A stretch of 64,000 nt of DNA from Flammeovirgaceae bacterium. GTDB lineage: Bacteria > Bacteroidota > Bacteroidia > Cytophagales > Cyclobacteriaceae. Below, one piece after another: positions 53,051 to 61,801 of this stretch. Both the position numbers and the translations under genes were made by a program. The stretch lies in the NCBI GenBank assembly GCA_024638265.1, contig JAHEKQ010000003.1, positions 52,199 to 116,198 of the forward strand. Direction: 5' to 3'. The notes under the pieces are model-generated. The model was not told the origin of the DNA. It did not search any database and saw only the letters and a list, made by a program, of their open reading frames with translations. The number at the start of each line of letters is the position of its first letter. The first letter of the stretch is position 1.

Positions 53051-55864
53051 CTACCTACTCAGGTATAAGTTGCGCTCAGAGTAGATTTTAAGGAAGTAGT
53101 CATCCATCAGGTCATCTATAAAGTATATCGCTTCACCGGTCGATTTCATTTCAGGACCTAGCTCTTTATTTACATCCGGGAATTTGTGAAATGAGAAAAC
53201 AGGCTCTTTTATCGCATAACCGTGTTTGACGGGATCAAACTTAAAGTCGGTCACCTTATTGGCTCCTAACATAACCTTCACCGCATAGTTCACATAGGGT
53301 TCCTGGTATGCCTTACAAATAAACGGGACTGTTCGGGAAGCCCTTGGATTCGCCTCTATGATATATACCTTGTCATCTTTGATGGCAAACTGAATATTAA
53401 TGAGTCCTACAGTATTTAGTGCAAGGGCAATCCTCTCCGTATAGTTTTCAATTTGCTTTATCACAAAATCACCCAGGTTATAGGGAGGCAGTACGGCAAA
53501 TGAGTCACCGGAATGGATTCCGGCGGGCTCGATGTGCTGCATTATGCCGATGATGTAGACATTTTCCCCGTCACATATGGCATCAGCTTCTGCCTCAATG
53601 GCTCCATCCAGGAAGTGGTCGAGCAGGACATTATTACCTGGAATTTTTTTGAGGATATCTACAATGTGGGATTCCAGTTCGTTCTCGTTGATAACAATCT
53701 TCATACTCTGTCCCCCCAATACATACGAAGGCCTGACGAGAAGCGGGAAACCGATATCCTTCGAGAGTTCAATGGCTTCTTCAGCATCATTTGCCACACC
53801 AAACTCGGGGTAGGGGATATTGTTTTCCTTGAGCAAGGTGGAAAAACTTCCCCGGTCTTCTGCCAGGTCGAGTGACTCAAAGCTGGTACCAATGATCTTG
53901 ATCCCGTAGCGATCGAGTTTTTCTGCGAGTTTCAACGCGGTTTGTCCTCCGAGTTGCACGATCACCCCTTCAGGTTTTTCATGGTTAATGATATCATAGA
54001 TATGCTCCCAGAAAACAGGCTCGAAGTAGAGCTTGTCCGCCACATCGAAATCCGTGGAGACGGTTTCCGGATTACAGTTGATCATAATGGTCTCGTAGCC
54101 CAATTCCTTGGCAGCGAGCACTCCGTGAACGCAACTGTAGTCAAATTCTATACCTTGGCCAATGCGATTGGGCCCCGAACCGAGGATAACGATCTTCTTC
54201 TTATCGGAAACCTCCGATTCATTTTCGTTATCGAAAGCCGAGTAGTAATAGGGCGTCATGGCTTCGAATTCTGCTGCACAGGTATCCACCAGCTTGTACA
54301 CCCTCTTGATTCCCAGTTCATTTCTTTTATTATAAACCTCACTCTCCAGGCAATTCAACAGGTGGCCAAGCTGCCTGTCAGCATAGCCCTTTTCCTTGGC
54401 TTCCCGGAATAGTTCTACAGGAATGGTATCGAGGGAATATTTCTCAATTTTATCCTCGAGGTGAATGAGTTCTTCGATCTGGTTAAGGAACCACTTATCG
54501 ATCTTGGTAGACTTCTGTATGGTATTGGGTGAAATCCCAAGCTTGTAGGCATCATAGATATGGAAGAGCCTGTTCCAGCTGGGTTTTTTGAGGCTGTGAA
54601 GAATGGCATCCTGGTCTTTGAGTTCCTTTCCATCGGCTCCAAGGCCGTTTCGTTTGATCTCCAGCGACTGGCATGCCTTCTGCAGGGCTTCCTGGAAATT
54701 CCTCCCGATTCCCATAGCTTCACCTACCGATTTCATCTGTAAGCCCAAATAGCGATCAGAACCCTCGAACTTATCAAAATTCCATCGAGGGATTTTTACG
54801 ATCACGTAGTCAATGGCGGGCTCGAAGAAAGCGGAGGTAGTACCTGTAATAGCGTTACTCAGTTCATCGAGGTTATAGCCTATCGCCAGCTTGGCGGCGA
54901 TCTTCGCGATCGGATACCCCGTTGCTTTCGAGGCCAGCGCTGAGGATCTCGATACCCTGGGGTTGATCTCAATCCCTATAATGTCATCGGTTTCAGGATC
55001 GACGGCAAACTGTACGTTACAGCCCCCGGCGAATTCACCGATGGCGTTCATCATGGTTTTAGCCATATCCCTCATTTCCTGGTATACCGTATCGGGAAGG
55101 GTCATAGCAGGGGCAACGGTTATACTGTCCCCCGTGTGGACACCCATCGGATCAAAGTTCTCAATGGAACAAATGATGATAATATTTCCATTATTATCGC
55201 GCAGCAATTCCAGTTCGTATTCTTTCCAACCCAGTATACTTTGTTCCACCAGCACCTCGTGTACCGGGGAAGTGTGCAAGCCGTGATTCAGGGCCTTGTC
55301 AAAGTCCTCGGGCTTTTCTACGAACCCGCCACCACTACCGCCAAGGGTAAACGACGGCCTGATTACGAGTGGAAAACCGATCTCCTGGGCAATTTCCTTT
55401 CCCTGGAGAAAGGAGGTGGCGGTTTCTCCCCTACAAACGCCGATCCCGATCTCTTTCATTTTAAGCCGGAATTTTTCCCTGTCCTCCGTAGTTTCTATCG
55501 CCCCCACATCTACACCGATCATCCTGACTCCGTAGTGATCCCAAAGACCCGCAGTCTGGCAGTCTATTGCAAGGTTCAAGGCCGTTTGACCCCCCATGGT
55601 CGGAAGCACAGCGTCAATGTTGTGATTCTCGAGGATTTCCTTGATCGACTTTTTGGTCAGTGGTTTTAGGTAGACATGATCCGCCGTAACGGGATCAGTC
55701 ATAATGGTGGCCGGATTGGAATTGATCAGGATAACTTCGATACCTTCTTCACGGAGTGACCTGGCTGCTTGTGATCCAGAATAATCGAATTCACAGGCTT
55801 GCCCGATAACAATGGGTCCGCTCCCTATAATCAGGACTGAGCGGATACTTCTGTCTCTTGGCAT
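53051..55864 (-). CDS. carB: Carbamoyl phosphate synthase large subunit
   Basis: A 937-residue ATP-grasp synthetase that makes carbamoyl phosphate for pyrimidines and arginine. Two homologous halves: the first starts SVLIIGSGPIVIGQACEFDYSGSQA, the second KIVILGSGPNRIGQGIEFDYSCVHG near residue 560. Both carry the VRPS(F/Y) ATP-grasp marks. The E. coli protein is about 1073 residues, so the C-terminal allosteric domain is short or absent here; the end at residue 937 follows the second ATP-grasp unit closely. carA is not adjacent. A strong promoter lies just upstream; this is the likely first gene of the run to mfd. Confidence 0.95.
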   Translation of the reverse strand: MPRDRSIRSVLIIGSGPIVIGQACEFDYSGSQAARSLREEGIEVILINSNPATIMTDPVTADHVYLKPLTKKSIKEILENHNIDAVLPTMGGQTALNLAIDCQTAGLWDHYGVRMIGVDVGAIETTEDREKFRLKMKEIGIGVCRGETATSFLQGKEIAQEIGFPLVIRPSFTLGGSGGGFVEKPEDFDKALNHGLHTSPVHEVLVEQSILGWKEYELELLRDNNGNIIIICSIENFDPMGVHTGDSITVAPAMTLPDTVYQEMRDMAKTMMNAIGEFAGGCNVQFAVDPETDDIIGIEINPRVSRSSALASKATGYPIAKIAAKLAIGYNLDELSNAITGTTSAFFEPAIDYVIVKIPRWNFDKFEGSDRYLGLQMKSVGEAMGIGRNFQEALQKACQSLEIKRNGLGADGKELKDQDAILHSLKKPSWNRLFHIYDAYKLGISPNTIQKSTKIDKWFLNQIEELIHLEDKIEKYSLDTIPVELFREAKEKGYADRQLGHLLNCLESEVYNKRNELGIKRVYKLVDTCAAEFEAMTPYYYSAFDNENESEVSDKKKIVILGSGPNRIGQGIEFDYSCVHGVLAAKELGYETIMINCNPETVSTDFDVADKLYFEPVFWEHIYDIINHEKPEGVIVQLGGQTALKLAEKLDRYGIKIIGTSFESLDLAEDRGSFSTLLKENNIPYPEFGVANDAEEAIELSKDIGFPLLVRPSYVLGGQSMKIVINENELESHIVDILKKIPGNNVLLDHFLDGAIEAEADAICDGENVYIIGIMQHIEPAGIHSGDSFAVLPPYNLGDFVIKQIENYTERIALALNTVGLINIQFAIKDDKVYIIEANPRASRTVPFICKAYQEPYVNYAVKVMLGANKVTDFKFDPVKHGYAIKEPVFSFHKFPDVNKELGPEMKSTGEAIYFIDDLMDDYFLKIYSERNLYLSR

Positions 55865-55898
55865 AAGTAAGTGGAGGGTTGATTAGTATAAATTGTCG

Positions 55899-55929
55899 CA
55901 AATCTAATAGGGAAAAGGGGAATAAACAA
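55899..55929 (-). promoter_or_regulatory. carB operon promoter (-33 TTG, -7 TAGATTTG)
   Basis: On the minus strand TTG (55929-55927) is followed after 20 bases by TAGATTTG (55906-55899), an exact match to the Bacteroidota vegetative promoter. The expected transcript start is about 25-30 bases before carB. Confidence 0.75.
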
Positions 55930-55957
55930 TGAAGCTGATAGATAAGGAGGAAGTCAT

Positions 55958-55983
55958 AAAAAAAGCGACCCTTTCAGTCGCTT
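55958..55983 (-). terminator. Terminator of the small protein gene, holding its stop codon in the loop
   Basis: AAGCGAC (55963-55969) pairs with GTCGCTT (55977-55983) around a 7-base loop, with a run of As that becomes Us on the minus strand. The minus-strand stop codon (55976-55974) falls inside the loop. Confidence 0.8.
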
Positions 55984-56213
55984 ATCTTTTTTACTTTTTG
56001 CCTTTCCGTGGAGGCGTCAACCATTTTCAACCAGTGTACCCGTTCTCCGCTGGATAGCGATTCGTAATAGTATTCGCCATCATCATCAACTATCACCGAT
56101 TTCCCCAGATCATAACGCAGGGATTCCACAGTGTCTCCCACTTTTAAGGGGTTGTCTTCCAGATCTGTTAAGGGGGGAAGATTTGGCTTTTTGGACCTCT
56201 TAAAGAATGACAT
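55974..56213 (-). CDS. Small KOW/SH3-like conserved protein, unknown
   Basis: A 79-residue basic cytoplasmic protein. The middle (LKVGDTVESLRYDLGKSVIVDDDGEYYYESLSSGERVHWLKMVDA) is a plausible small beta-barrel of the kind that reads RNA or protein, with the VGDTVESLRYDLG turn. The start and end are charged and flexible. It has its own terminator and lies upstream of carB on the same strand, after short tandem repeats. I do not recognise the family. Confidence 0.68.
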   Translation of the reverse strand: MSFFKRSKKPNLPPLTDLEDNPLKVGDTVESLRYDLGKSVIVDDDGEYYYESLSSGERVHWLKMVDASTERQKVKKISD

Positions 56214-56214
56214 T

Positions 56215-56250
56215 CAGTAGAGCAGTAGAGCAGTAGAGCAGTAAAGCAGC
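56215..56250. repeat. Four-copy 8-bp tandem repeat
   Basis: CAGTAGAG occurs three times in a row from 56215, then CAGTAAAG, then a partial copy. It lies directly upstream of the 79-residue protein gene. Confidence 0.85.
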
Positions 56251-56277
56251 AATGTGGTTCACAGACTAAATAATTTA

Positions 56278-56305
56278 CTGTTAACTGTTAGTTGTTATCT
56301 GTTAG
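56278..56305. repeat. Four-copy 7-bp tandem repeat
   Basis: CTGTTAA, CTGTTAG, TTGTTAT and CTGTTAG follow one another exactly, starting 27 bases past the 8-bp tract and ending five bases before the rho stop codon. Confidence 0.75.
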
Positions 56306-56310
56306 CTCCC

Positions 56311-57900
56311 CTATCCGTTCATTGAAACCAAAAACTCCTCATTATTCCTGGTTCCCTTCATCTTGGAGAGCAGGAATTCCATGGCTTCCACAGAGTTCAT
56401 ATCGGACATAAATTTCCTGAGGATCCATACACGCTGAAGTTCTTCTTCGCCGAGCAACAGGTCTTCCCGTCTCGTTCCCGAAGCGGGGACGTCGATAGCG
56501 GGATATACTCGCTTGTTCGAGAGTTTCCTGTCGAGTACGAGTTCCATATTACCGGTTCCTTTGAATTCTTCAAAGATGACCTCGTCCATTTTAGATCCAG
56601 TCTCGATCAGGGCTGTAGCGATAATCGTCAGTGAGCCGCCGTTTTCTACATTTCTGGCAGCACCGAAGAATCTCTTGGGTTTGTGCAGTGCATTGGCATC
56701 AACACCCCCGGAAAGTATCTTTCCTGAAGATGGTACTACCGTATTGTGAGCCCTGGCAAGTCTTGTGATGGAATCGAGCAGGATCACTACATCGTGACCA
56801 CATTCAACCATCCTCTTGGCTTTTTCCAATACAATGGAAGCCACTTTCACATGTCTTTCGGCTTGCTCATCAAATGTGGAGGAAACAACTTCAGCCTTTA
56901 CACTTCTCGCCATATCGGTCACTTCCTCAGGGCGCTCATCGATCAGCAGGATGATGAGGTAACACTCAGGATGGTTTTCTGCAATGGCATTGGCCACGTT
57001 TTTCAAGAGTACCGTTTTACCCGTTTTAGGTTGCGCCACGATCATTCCCCTTTGGCCTTTACCTATGGGCGCAAAGAGATCCAAAACCCTTGCCGAATAA
57101 TTACTTGGATTATTGGTACTCAGTTTTAGTTTCTCTTCCGGGAAAAGTGGAGTGAGATATTCAAATGAAACCCTGTCACGGATCTCATCTGTAGTTTTTC
57201 CGTTAACCGTATCCACCTTTAACAGGGCAAAATATTTCTCACCCTCCTTAGGGGGTCGGATTTCACCTTTGACAGTATCACCGGTTTTTAACCCGAAAAG
57301 TTTGATCTGCGAAGGAGATACATAAATATCGTCTGGGCTTGCCAGGTAGTTGTAGTCACTGGAACGTAGGAAACCATAGCCGTCCTGCATCATCTCGAGA
57401 ACACCTTCACTGGAAATCACTCCATCAAAATCCTTGATAAAGCTTTCTTTCTTTTTCCTTCGGTCATCTCCGTTATTGTCAGGCCGTTCCCTGCGGTCCG
57501 GTCTTGATTTTTGTTGGGGAGGTTTTTCCGCCACAGGTTTTTCGGGGCTGGCCGGGGCATCAGACGAATCTTCTTTTTTATCAGACTGTTTGTCAACCGG
57601 GGCAACGTTTTCCCTTTTTCGGACCTTTTTCTTAGGAGGTCTCCGATCCTTTTTTTCTTTTTGTTCTTTTACTTCAGGGGAAGCACTTTGTACTTCCGGT
57701 GAAGCGCTTTCTACTTCGGTGGAAGTGCTGCCGTTGGTATCTTTCTTTTTAACGGCGTTGGGGTCTACAGCCTGGAGGTCCAGGATCTTATAGATTAAAT
57801 CTTGTTTTGAGAGGCGCTTGTAGTTTTTTAAGCCTACTTCTTCTGCTATCTCCTTTAATTCGGAGAGAAGCCTCATCTCTAATTCGTCAATAGTATACAT
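56311..57900 (-). CDS. rho: Transcription termination factor Rho, with phylum-type insertion
   Basis: A 529-residue hexameric RNA helicase ending transcription. Domains: N-terminal Rho-N helices (1-45, [26 protein letters not shown]); a charged disordered insertion (about 50-155, lysine/proline/glutamate rich); the RNA-binding CSD ([34 protein letters not shown]); and the ATPase with P-loop AQPKTGKTV (about 289-297), then [13 protein letters not shown] and [14 protein letters not shown]. coli Rho is 419 residues; the excess is the insertion. It has a long 228-base upstream region shared with serS. Confidence 0.97.
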   Translation of the reverse strand: MYTIDELEMRLLSELKEIAEEVGLKNYKRLSKQDLIYKILDLQAVDPNAVKKKDTNGSTSTEVESASPEVQSASPEVKEQKEKKDRRPPKKKVRKRENVAPVDKQSDKKEDSSDAPASPEKPVAEKPPQQKSRPDRRERPDNNGDDRRKKKESFIKDFDGVISSEGVLEMMQDGYGFLRSSDYNYLASPDDIYVSPSQIKLFGLKTGDTVKGEIRPPKEGEKYFALLKVDTVNGKTTDEIRDRVSFEYLTPLFPEEKLKLSTNNPSNYSARVLDLFAPIGKGQRGMIVAQPKTGKTVLLKNVANAIAENHPECYLIILLIDERPEEVTDMARSVKAEVVSSTFDEQAERHVKVASIVLEKAKRMVECGHDVVILLDSITRLARAHNTVVPSSGKILSGGVDANALHKPKRFFGAARNVENGGSLTIIATALIETGSKMDEVIFEEFKGTGNMELVLDRKLSNKRVYPAIDVPASGTRREDLLLGEEELQRVWILRKFMSDMNSVEAMEFLLSKMKGTRNNEEFLVSMNG

Positions 57901-58128
57901 AAAAAGTTGTGTGAATTCGTTGTTTCTGAGATCACGATTAAACTGTCAGAACAGTCGATTGATTTTTCAGGTAATAATCAGTAAATGAAAGGGTTGTTTG
58001 TGTGAGGGAAGTCTTTGAGGGTCCCTTTGACACTGCAATAATAGGCTTCCAATATATATAATCAAACAGAACACGAGAATATTTTGTTCAAAATTGACTT
58101 ATTTTGCCCCCCTTAAAACACTTATTAT

Positions 58129-59403
58129 ATGCTTCTGGTAAACAACATTCGCGATAACAAGGTCAAAGTTATTGAGGGATTGAAGAAAAGGAATTTTGAA
58201 AACCCCTCTGAAGCGATTGATCGCATCATTGAAACAGACGACTTGAGGAAATCTACCCAGGGCCAACTAGACCAGATACTTGCCGATGGGAATGTTGCGG
58301 CCAGGAGAATTGGTCAGCTGATGAAAGAAGGGAAACGCAAGGAAGCTGAAGAAGCGAAGAAGGCAACGCAGGAAAACAAAGCGAAATCAAAGGAACTGGC
58401 CGACCAACTTAAGGAGATTGAGAACGACCTAAGGATACAATTATATGATATCCCGAATATTCCCAATGATAAGGTGCCTGCCGGAGTGGGAGAAAATGAT
58501 AATGAGGTCGTCATGGAATATGGCGACAAGCCCGACTTGCACAAAGGAGCCATGCCTCACTGGGACCTGATCGTAAAGTACGACATCATCGATTTTGAGC
58601 TGGGAAATAAGATCACCGGGGCGGGATTCCCGGTATATAAAGGTAAGGGAGCCCGACTTCAACGGGCCATGATCAACTTCTTTTTAGAAGAAGCACTGAA
58701 GGGTGGGTATACAGAAATCCAACCCCCCATCCTGATCAATGAAGCCTCTGGACTCGGTACCGGTCAACTACCTGATAAGGAAGGACAGATGTACCACATG
58801 ACGACCGATAACCTGTATGCGATACCTACGGCCGAGGTGCCGATTACCAATATCTATAGGGATGTCATCCTCGATGACGGACAATTGCCGGTCAAAAATG
58901 TGGGGTATTCGCCCTGTTTCAGGCGAGAGGCAGGGGCCTGGGGAGCTAATGTTCGTGGATTGAACCGGCTTCATCAATTCGATAAGGTGGAGATCGTACA
59001 GATTACCTATCCCGAAGAGAGCTACAAGGTCCTGGACGAAATGGTGCAACATGTTCAGAGTTTGCTGGAAAAACTGGAATTGCCCTACAGGATGCTGAAC
59101 CTCTGCGGTGGGGACCTCGGGTTCACTTCCGCCCAGACTTTTGATATGGAAGTGTTCAGCGGCGCACAGAAAAAATGGCTGGAGGTAAGTTCCATAAGTA
59201 ATTTCGAAACCTACCAGGCCAACAGGCTGAAGGTCAGGTATAAGGATGAAAACGGGAAGAGCCAACTGTTACATACTCTTAATGGAAGTGCCCTCGCCTT
59301 ACCCCGCATATTAGCGGCACTGCTTGAGAACAATCAGACCGAAGAGGGAATTGTAATACCCGAGGTGTTGAGGCCGTATTGTGGGTTTGATTCTATTGGG
59401 TAG
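58129..59403 (+). CDS. serS: Seryl-tRNA synthetase
   Basis: A 424-residue class II synthetase charging tRNA-Ser (and tRNA-Sec where present). N-terminal coiled-coil arm (about 30-105, TRGQLDQILADGNVAARRIGQLMKEGKRKEAEEAKKAT), motif 2 SPCFRREAGAWG, motif 3 NGSALALPRILAALLENNQ. Length is normal. Divergent from rho with 228 bases between starts; no exact -7 element was found in that gap. The gene is followed by a repeat-rich intergenic region. Confidence 0.97.
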   Translation: MLLVNNIRDNKVKVIEGLKKRNFENPSEAIDRIIETDDLRKSTQGQLDQILADGNVAARRIGQLMKEGKRKEAEEAKKATQENKAKSKELADQLKEIENDLRIQLYDIPNIPNDKVPAGVGENDNEVVMEYGDKPDLHKGAMPHWDLIVKYDIIDFELGNKITGAGFPVYKGKGARLQRAMINFFLEEALKGGYTEIQPPILINEASGLGTGQLPDKEGQMYHMTTDNLYAIPTAEVPITNIYRDVILDDGQLPVKNVGYSPCFRREAGAWGANVRGLNRLHQFDKVEIVQITYPEESYKVLDEMVQHVQSLLEKLELPYRMLNLCGGDLGFTSAQTFDMEVFSGAQKKWLEVSSISNFETYQANRLKVRYKDENGKSQLLHTLNGSALALPRILAALLENNQTEEGIVIPEVLRPYCGFDSIG

Positions 59404-59442
59404 ACGGTGGGCAGTGGTCGGTGGTCGGGACTTCCTAATTCG

Positions 59443-59466
59443 ATTGTTCAATTGTTCAATTGTTCC
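59443..59466. repeat. Three-copy 8-bp tandem repeat
   Basis: ATTGTTCA at 59443 and 59451 and ATTGTTCC at 59459. The period equals that of the CAGTAGAG tract on the other side of rho-serS, but the units are unrelated. Confidence 0.8.
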
Positions 59467-59519
59467 AGTATCCTACTCAATACACACACCTGCCTGCCTG
59501 CAGGCTCACACTGCTCCAC

Positions 59520-59539
59520 CCTCATATGCGTTCCTGTAT
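59520..59539 (+). repeat. 20-bp direct repeat, copy 1
   Basis: CCTCATATGCGTTCCTGTAT, identical to the copy at 59685-59704. The 145 bases between them hold an 11-bp inverted repeat, which suggests an element-like unit. Confidence 0.85.
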
Positions 59540-59598
59540 GGTGAAATAAACCTCACCCGGCTCACTCACCCTGCGCATCCGCTCCGGGCGAGTGATCC

Positions 59599-59625
59599 AC
59601 CCTCTCCATAAAAAATGGAGAGGGT
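59599..59625. repeat. 11-bp perfect inverted repeat
   Basis: ACCCTCTCCAT (59599-59609) and ATGGAGAGGGT (59615-59625) around five As. It can form a stable hairpin but has no U-run, so I do not call it a terminator. It sits between the two copies of the 20-bp repeat. Confidence 0.85.
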
Positions 59626-59684
59626 ATAATACTTTGATGTGCAAATAACCACATCCCTTTTGCCCATCCCACTCCCCCCTCCTT

Positions 59685-59704
59685 CCTCATATGCGTTCCT
59701 GTAT
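59685..59704 (+). repeat. 20-bp direct repeat, copy 2
   Basis: Identical to 59520-59539. Ends 31 bases before the DUF819 stop codon. Confidence 0.85.
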
Positions 59705-59734
59705 CCTCTTCCCGTATCCTGACCAGGCGTGCCA

Positions 59735-60868
59735 CTAGAAAAGACCAAACAAATAGATGGTTAAAAGTCCCCAGGCGGTACCGCTTATCATGCTGAGAAT
59801 TGCGAGGAGAATGGCATGGGGCATGAGTTCCTTTTTATAGGCGGATGTTACCGCAGGAGCCGTCGAAATACCCCCCAGGTTGGCCATACTGGCGATCGGT
59901 ACCCAGGCGATATTCAGCCGAAGGACCGCTGCAGTAATCATCATGATTACATAGTGAAGGATCAACCACATGATCACCAACCAGACCAATGGCCAAGGAA
60001 GTGACATCTGGCTAAAGTCCAGTTTCAGACCGAGAATGGCCATGATTGCAATAATAGAAATACCACCAATTTTGAGTACCCAGGAGGTATCCCATCTCTT
60101 TAATAGGTTTCCAAGAGCTAATCCAACCAATGACAAAAGGATCACCTTCCAGAGAAATGAGGTAATTACCCACCAGGAGAGTATCACTATCGGCAGCATT
60201 ATAACAAGGCTGACAGGCTTTGAGTATTTTTTTATCCCCGAATCGAGCGATTCCAATTTGGCAATACCAGACCGGATTCCCAGTCTCCTGTTTATTGAGT
60301 CACTTCGCTTGATCAGTTGAAACATTAATATGGTCCAGATATTAACCAGTATGTTATCTAGTACCAGTATGCTAAGGAATAAGCCCTCTTCAGTTCCGGC
60401 GACTTCTTTGAGGACTAATTGGCTGGTGCTCCCTCCAATCCAGCCACCAACAATAGGCACCAATCCCTTCCAATAGGATTCTCCAATAAACAGGTCCCGG
60501 GATTCAGGTATCAAAATATTACTCATCCAGACCAGGATGACTGGCAGCGTGGCGATGGCCAGGGAACCTGATACAAAAAGCAGGATAGGTTTGAATCCAA
60601 CGATCTTTAATTGCTTGAAGGGAAGTGCACTCATTACCGAAAGGATGGCCAGGGGAATAATCCAATCCCTGCTCAAAGTATTGATGAAACCCTGCTTCAG
60701 ATCAAGGTTGGCTACATGGGTAATGACCGCCGGGATCACATAAGCAAATAGAATAGCTGGAAACCAATTTAGAATGGCCTTGACCCAATGCTCATCTCTT
60801 CGAGAAATCCAAAGGACCATAAGGACAGTGAAAAAAGAAATAAGAAATGAGAGGAGGTTGTTGCTCAT
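59735..60868 (-). CDS. DUF819 family integral membrane protein
   Basis: A 377-residue protein with about ten membrane helices, matching DUF819 (PF05684). Characteristic segments are GGWIGGSTSQLVLKEVAGT and VLDNILVNIWTILM in the middle, and PIASMANLGGISTAPAVTSAYKKELMPHAILLA near the end. The family resembles transporters of the GltS/keto-acid type, but substrates are unknown. It lies alone, with MarR upstream on the same strand (75-base gap). Confidence 0.85.
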   Translation of the reverse strand: MSNNLLSFLISFFTVLMVLWISRRDEHWVKAILNWFPAILFAYVIPAVITHVANLDLKQGFINTLSRDWIIPLAILSVMSALPFKQLKIVGFKPILLFVSGSLAIATLPVILVWMSNILIPESRDLFIGESYWKGLVPIVGGWIGGSTSQLVLKEVAGTEEGLFLSILVLDNILVNIWTILMFQLIKRSDSINRRLGIRSGIAKLESLDSGIKKYSKPVSLVIMLPIVILSWWVITSFLWKVILLSLVGLALGNLLKRWDTSWVLKIGGISIIAIMAILGLKLDFSQMSLPWPLVWLVIMWLILHYVIMMITAAVLRLNIAWVPIASMANLGGISTAPAVTSAYKKELMPHAILLAILSMISGTAWGLLTIYLFGLF

Positions 60869-60943
60869 TGCGCAAGCCTATGGCCAACACAATATATCGA
60901 ACCGTATGATATCATCAAAAAGGGATAAACTGAGCCAGACTTG

Positions 60944-61426
60944 TTACGCTACCAGTTCTTTTGGGGCCGAATTTTTTACCACCTTTTCCAAAAGCTCGAC
61001 CATTGTTGAAACTTCGTCATCAGACATGCCCAGAAGGAGCTCATTCATTGAATCTTTAAGTATGGGTTCGGCTTGTTTAATCAGGTCAAGGCCGAATTTG
61101 GTGATATGCACATGATTAATTCGCCGGTCGGACTTTGATGGGATTCGCGCTACCAGGTTTTTACGTTCCATGGTATCAATCAACCTGGCAATACTTGCCT
61201 TATCGCGATTAGTGTTTTCCGCCAGCACCTGTTGGGTTAATCCATTTCCGTCCTTCAGGTGAAGGAGGAGCATTAATTGAACCTTAGTAAGGTCAATTGA
61301 GCGGCTTTTCAATTGCTCGGTGATAAAGAGATCCATGTTTTTTACGGTTCGGGCCAAAAGGTTTACCAGTGAATCCTGGATCATCACTTCAGTTTCAACT
61401 TTGCTCATCTTATTAAATGATTGCAT
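60944..61426 (-). CDS. MarR family transcriptional regulator
   Basis: A winged-helix regulator of about 160 residues. I place the start at ATG 61426; ATGs at 61441 and 61408 are also possible. The HTH segment is NGLTQQVLAENTNRDKASIARLIDTMERKNLVARIPSKSDRRINHVHIT, containing the typical SDRR wing and the recognition helix KASIARLIDTM. It may regulate the downstream DUF819 gene. An inverted repeat (GGCAA-tgtt-TTGCC) lies just upstream of the start. Confidence 0.9.
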   Translation of the reverse strand: MQSFNKMSKVETEVMIQDSLVNLLARTVKNMDLFITEQLKSRSIDLTKVQLMLLLHLKDGNGLTQQVLAENTNRDKASIARLIDTMERKNLVARIPSKSDRRINHVHITKFGLDLIKQAEPILKDSMNELLLGMSDDEVSTMVELLEKVVKNSAPKELVA

Positions 61427-61450
61427 GCGCAACAACAACACGGTTAGTGG

Positions 61451-61464
61451 GGCAATGTTTTGCC
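61451..61464. promoter_or_regulatory. Short palindrome upstream of the MarR gene
   Basis: GGCAA (61451-61455) and TTGCC (61460-61464) around four bases. Placement fits an autoregulatory MarR site, but 5-bp arms occur by chance. Confidence 0.25.
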
Positions 61465-61492
61465 ATGAATAATAAATTTCTGATTTTCGAGG

Positions 61493-61801
61493 GTGTCTTC
61501 ACTGAAAAGATTTATAAAAAGGAATTCTCATACCCTGCTTTTTAAATCCCTGGCTGGATTTGGCAGGTCACTGAACCGTTTTTATGAAAACAGAAACCAC
61601 GATATTCTAAGTAATGGTGAACTCAGGGTCATTAAGCAAATAGGAAAGACCAATCCCGAAATCATTATCGACTCAGGAGCGAATGTGGGTAAATATGCTG
61701 TGCTGCTTGCTCACCATGCTCCGTCAGGGATCACAGCGAGGTGGTCGTCAACAATCGCGATGAACTGGAAGTATGGACAGAACAATGTGAAAAAGGGCTG
61801 A
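61493..61801 (+). pseudogene. FkbM-type methyltransferase, N-terminal fragment
   Basis: An open frame of 102 codons from GTG 61493. Residues 1-78 resemble the start of a FkbM-type SAM methyltransferase: basic/amphipathic N-terminus, then EIIIDSGANVGKYAVLLAHHAPS, which is motif I of the SAM fold. Family members continue for another 150-200 residues. Here the similarity stops at about base 61730 and the frame runs on as an out-of-frame reading of the next gene. I read it as a truncated gene, cut by deletion or a misjoin, not as a functional protein. Confidence 0.7.

Larger units (their letters stand above)
59404..59734. other. Repeat-rich intergenic region after serS
   Basis: A 331-base stretch with no supportable gene. 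It holds an 8-bp tandem repeat (ATTGTTCA x3), a 20-bp direct repeat in two copies, an 11-bp perfect inverted repeat and a GGTCGGTGGTCGG micro-repeat. Base composition is more C/T-rich than nearby genes. It may be the decayed remains of a mobile or repeated element, but no inverted-repeat-bounded transposase is seen. Confidence 0.6.

Noticed and set aside
56215..56250. CRISPR array
   Set aside because: The 8-bp units are directly adjacent with no spacers, so it is a simple tandem repeat.
59599..59625. Terminator of serS
   Set aside because: The hairpin is strong but lies almost 200 bases after serS and has no U-run.
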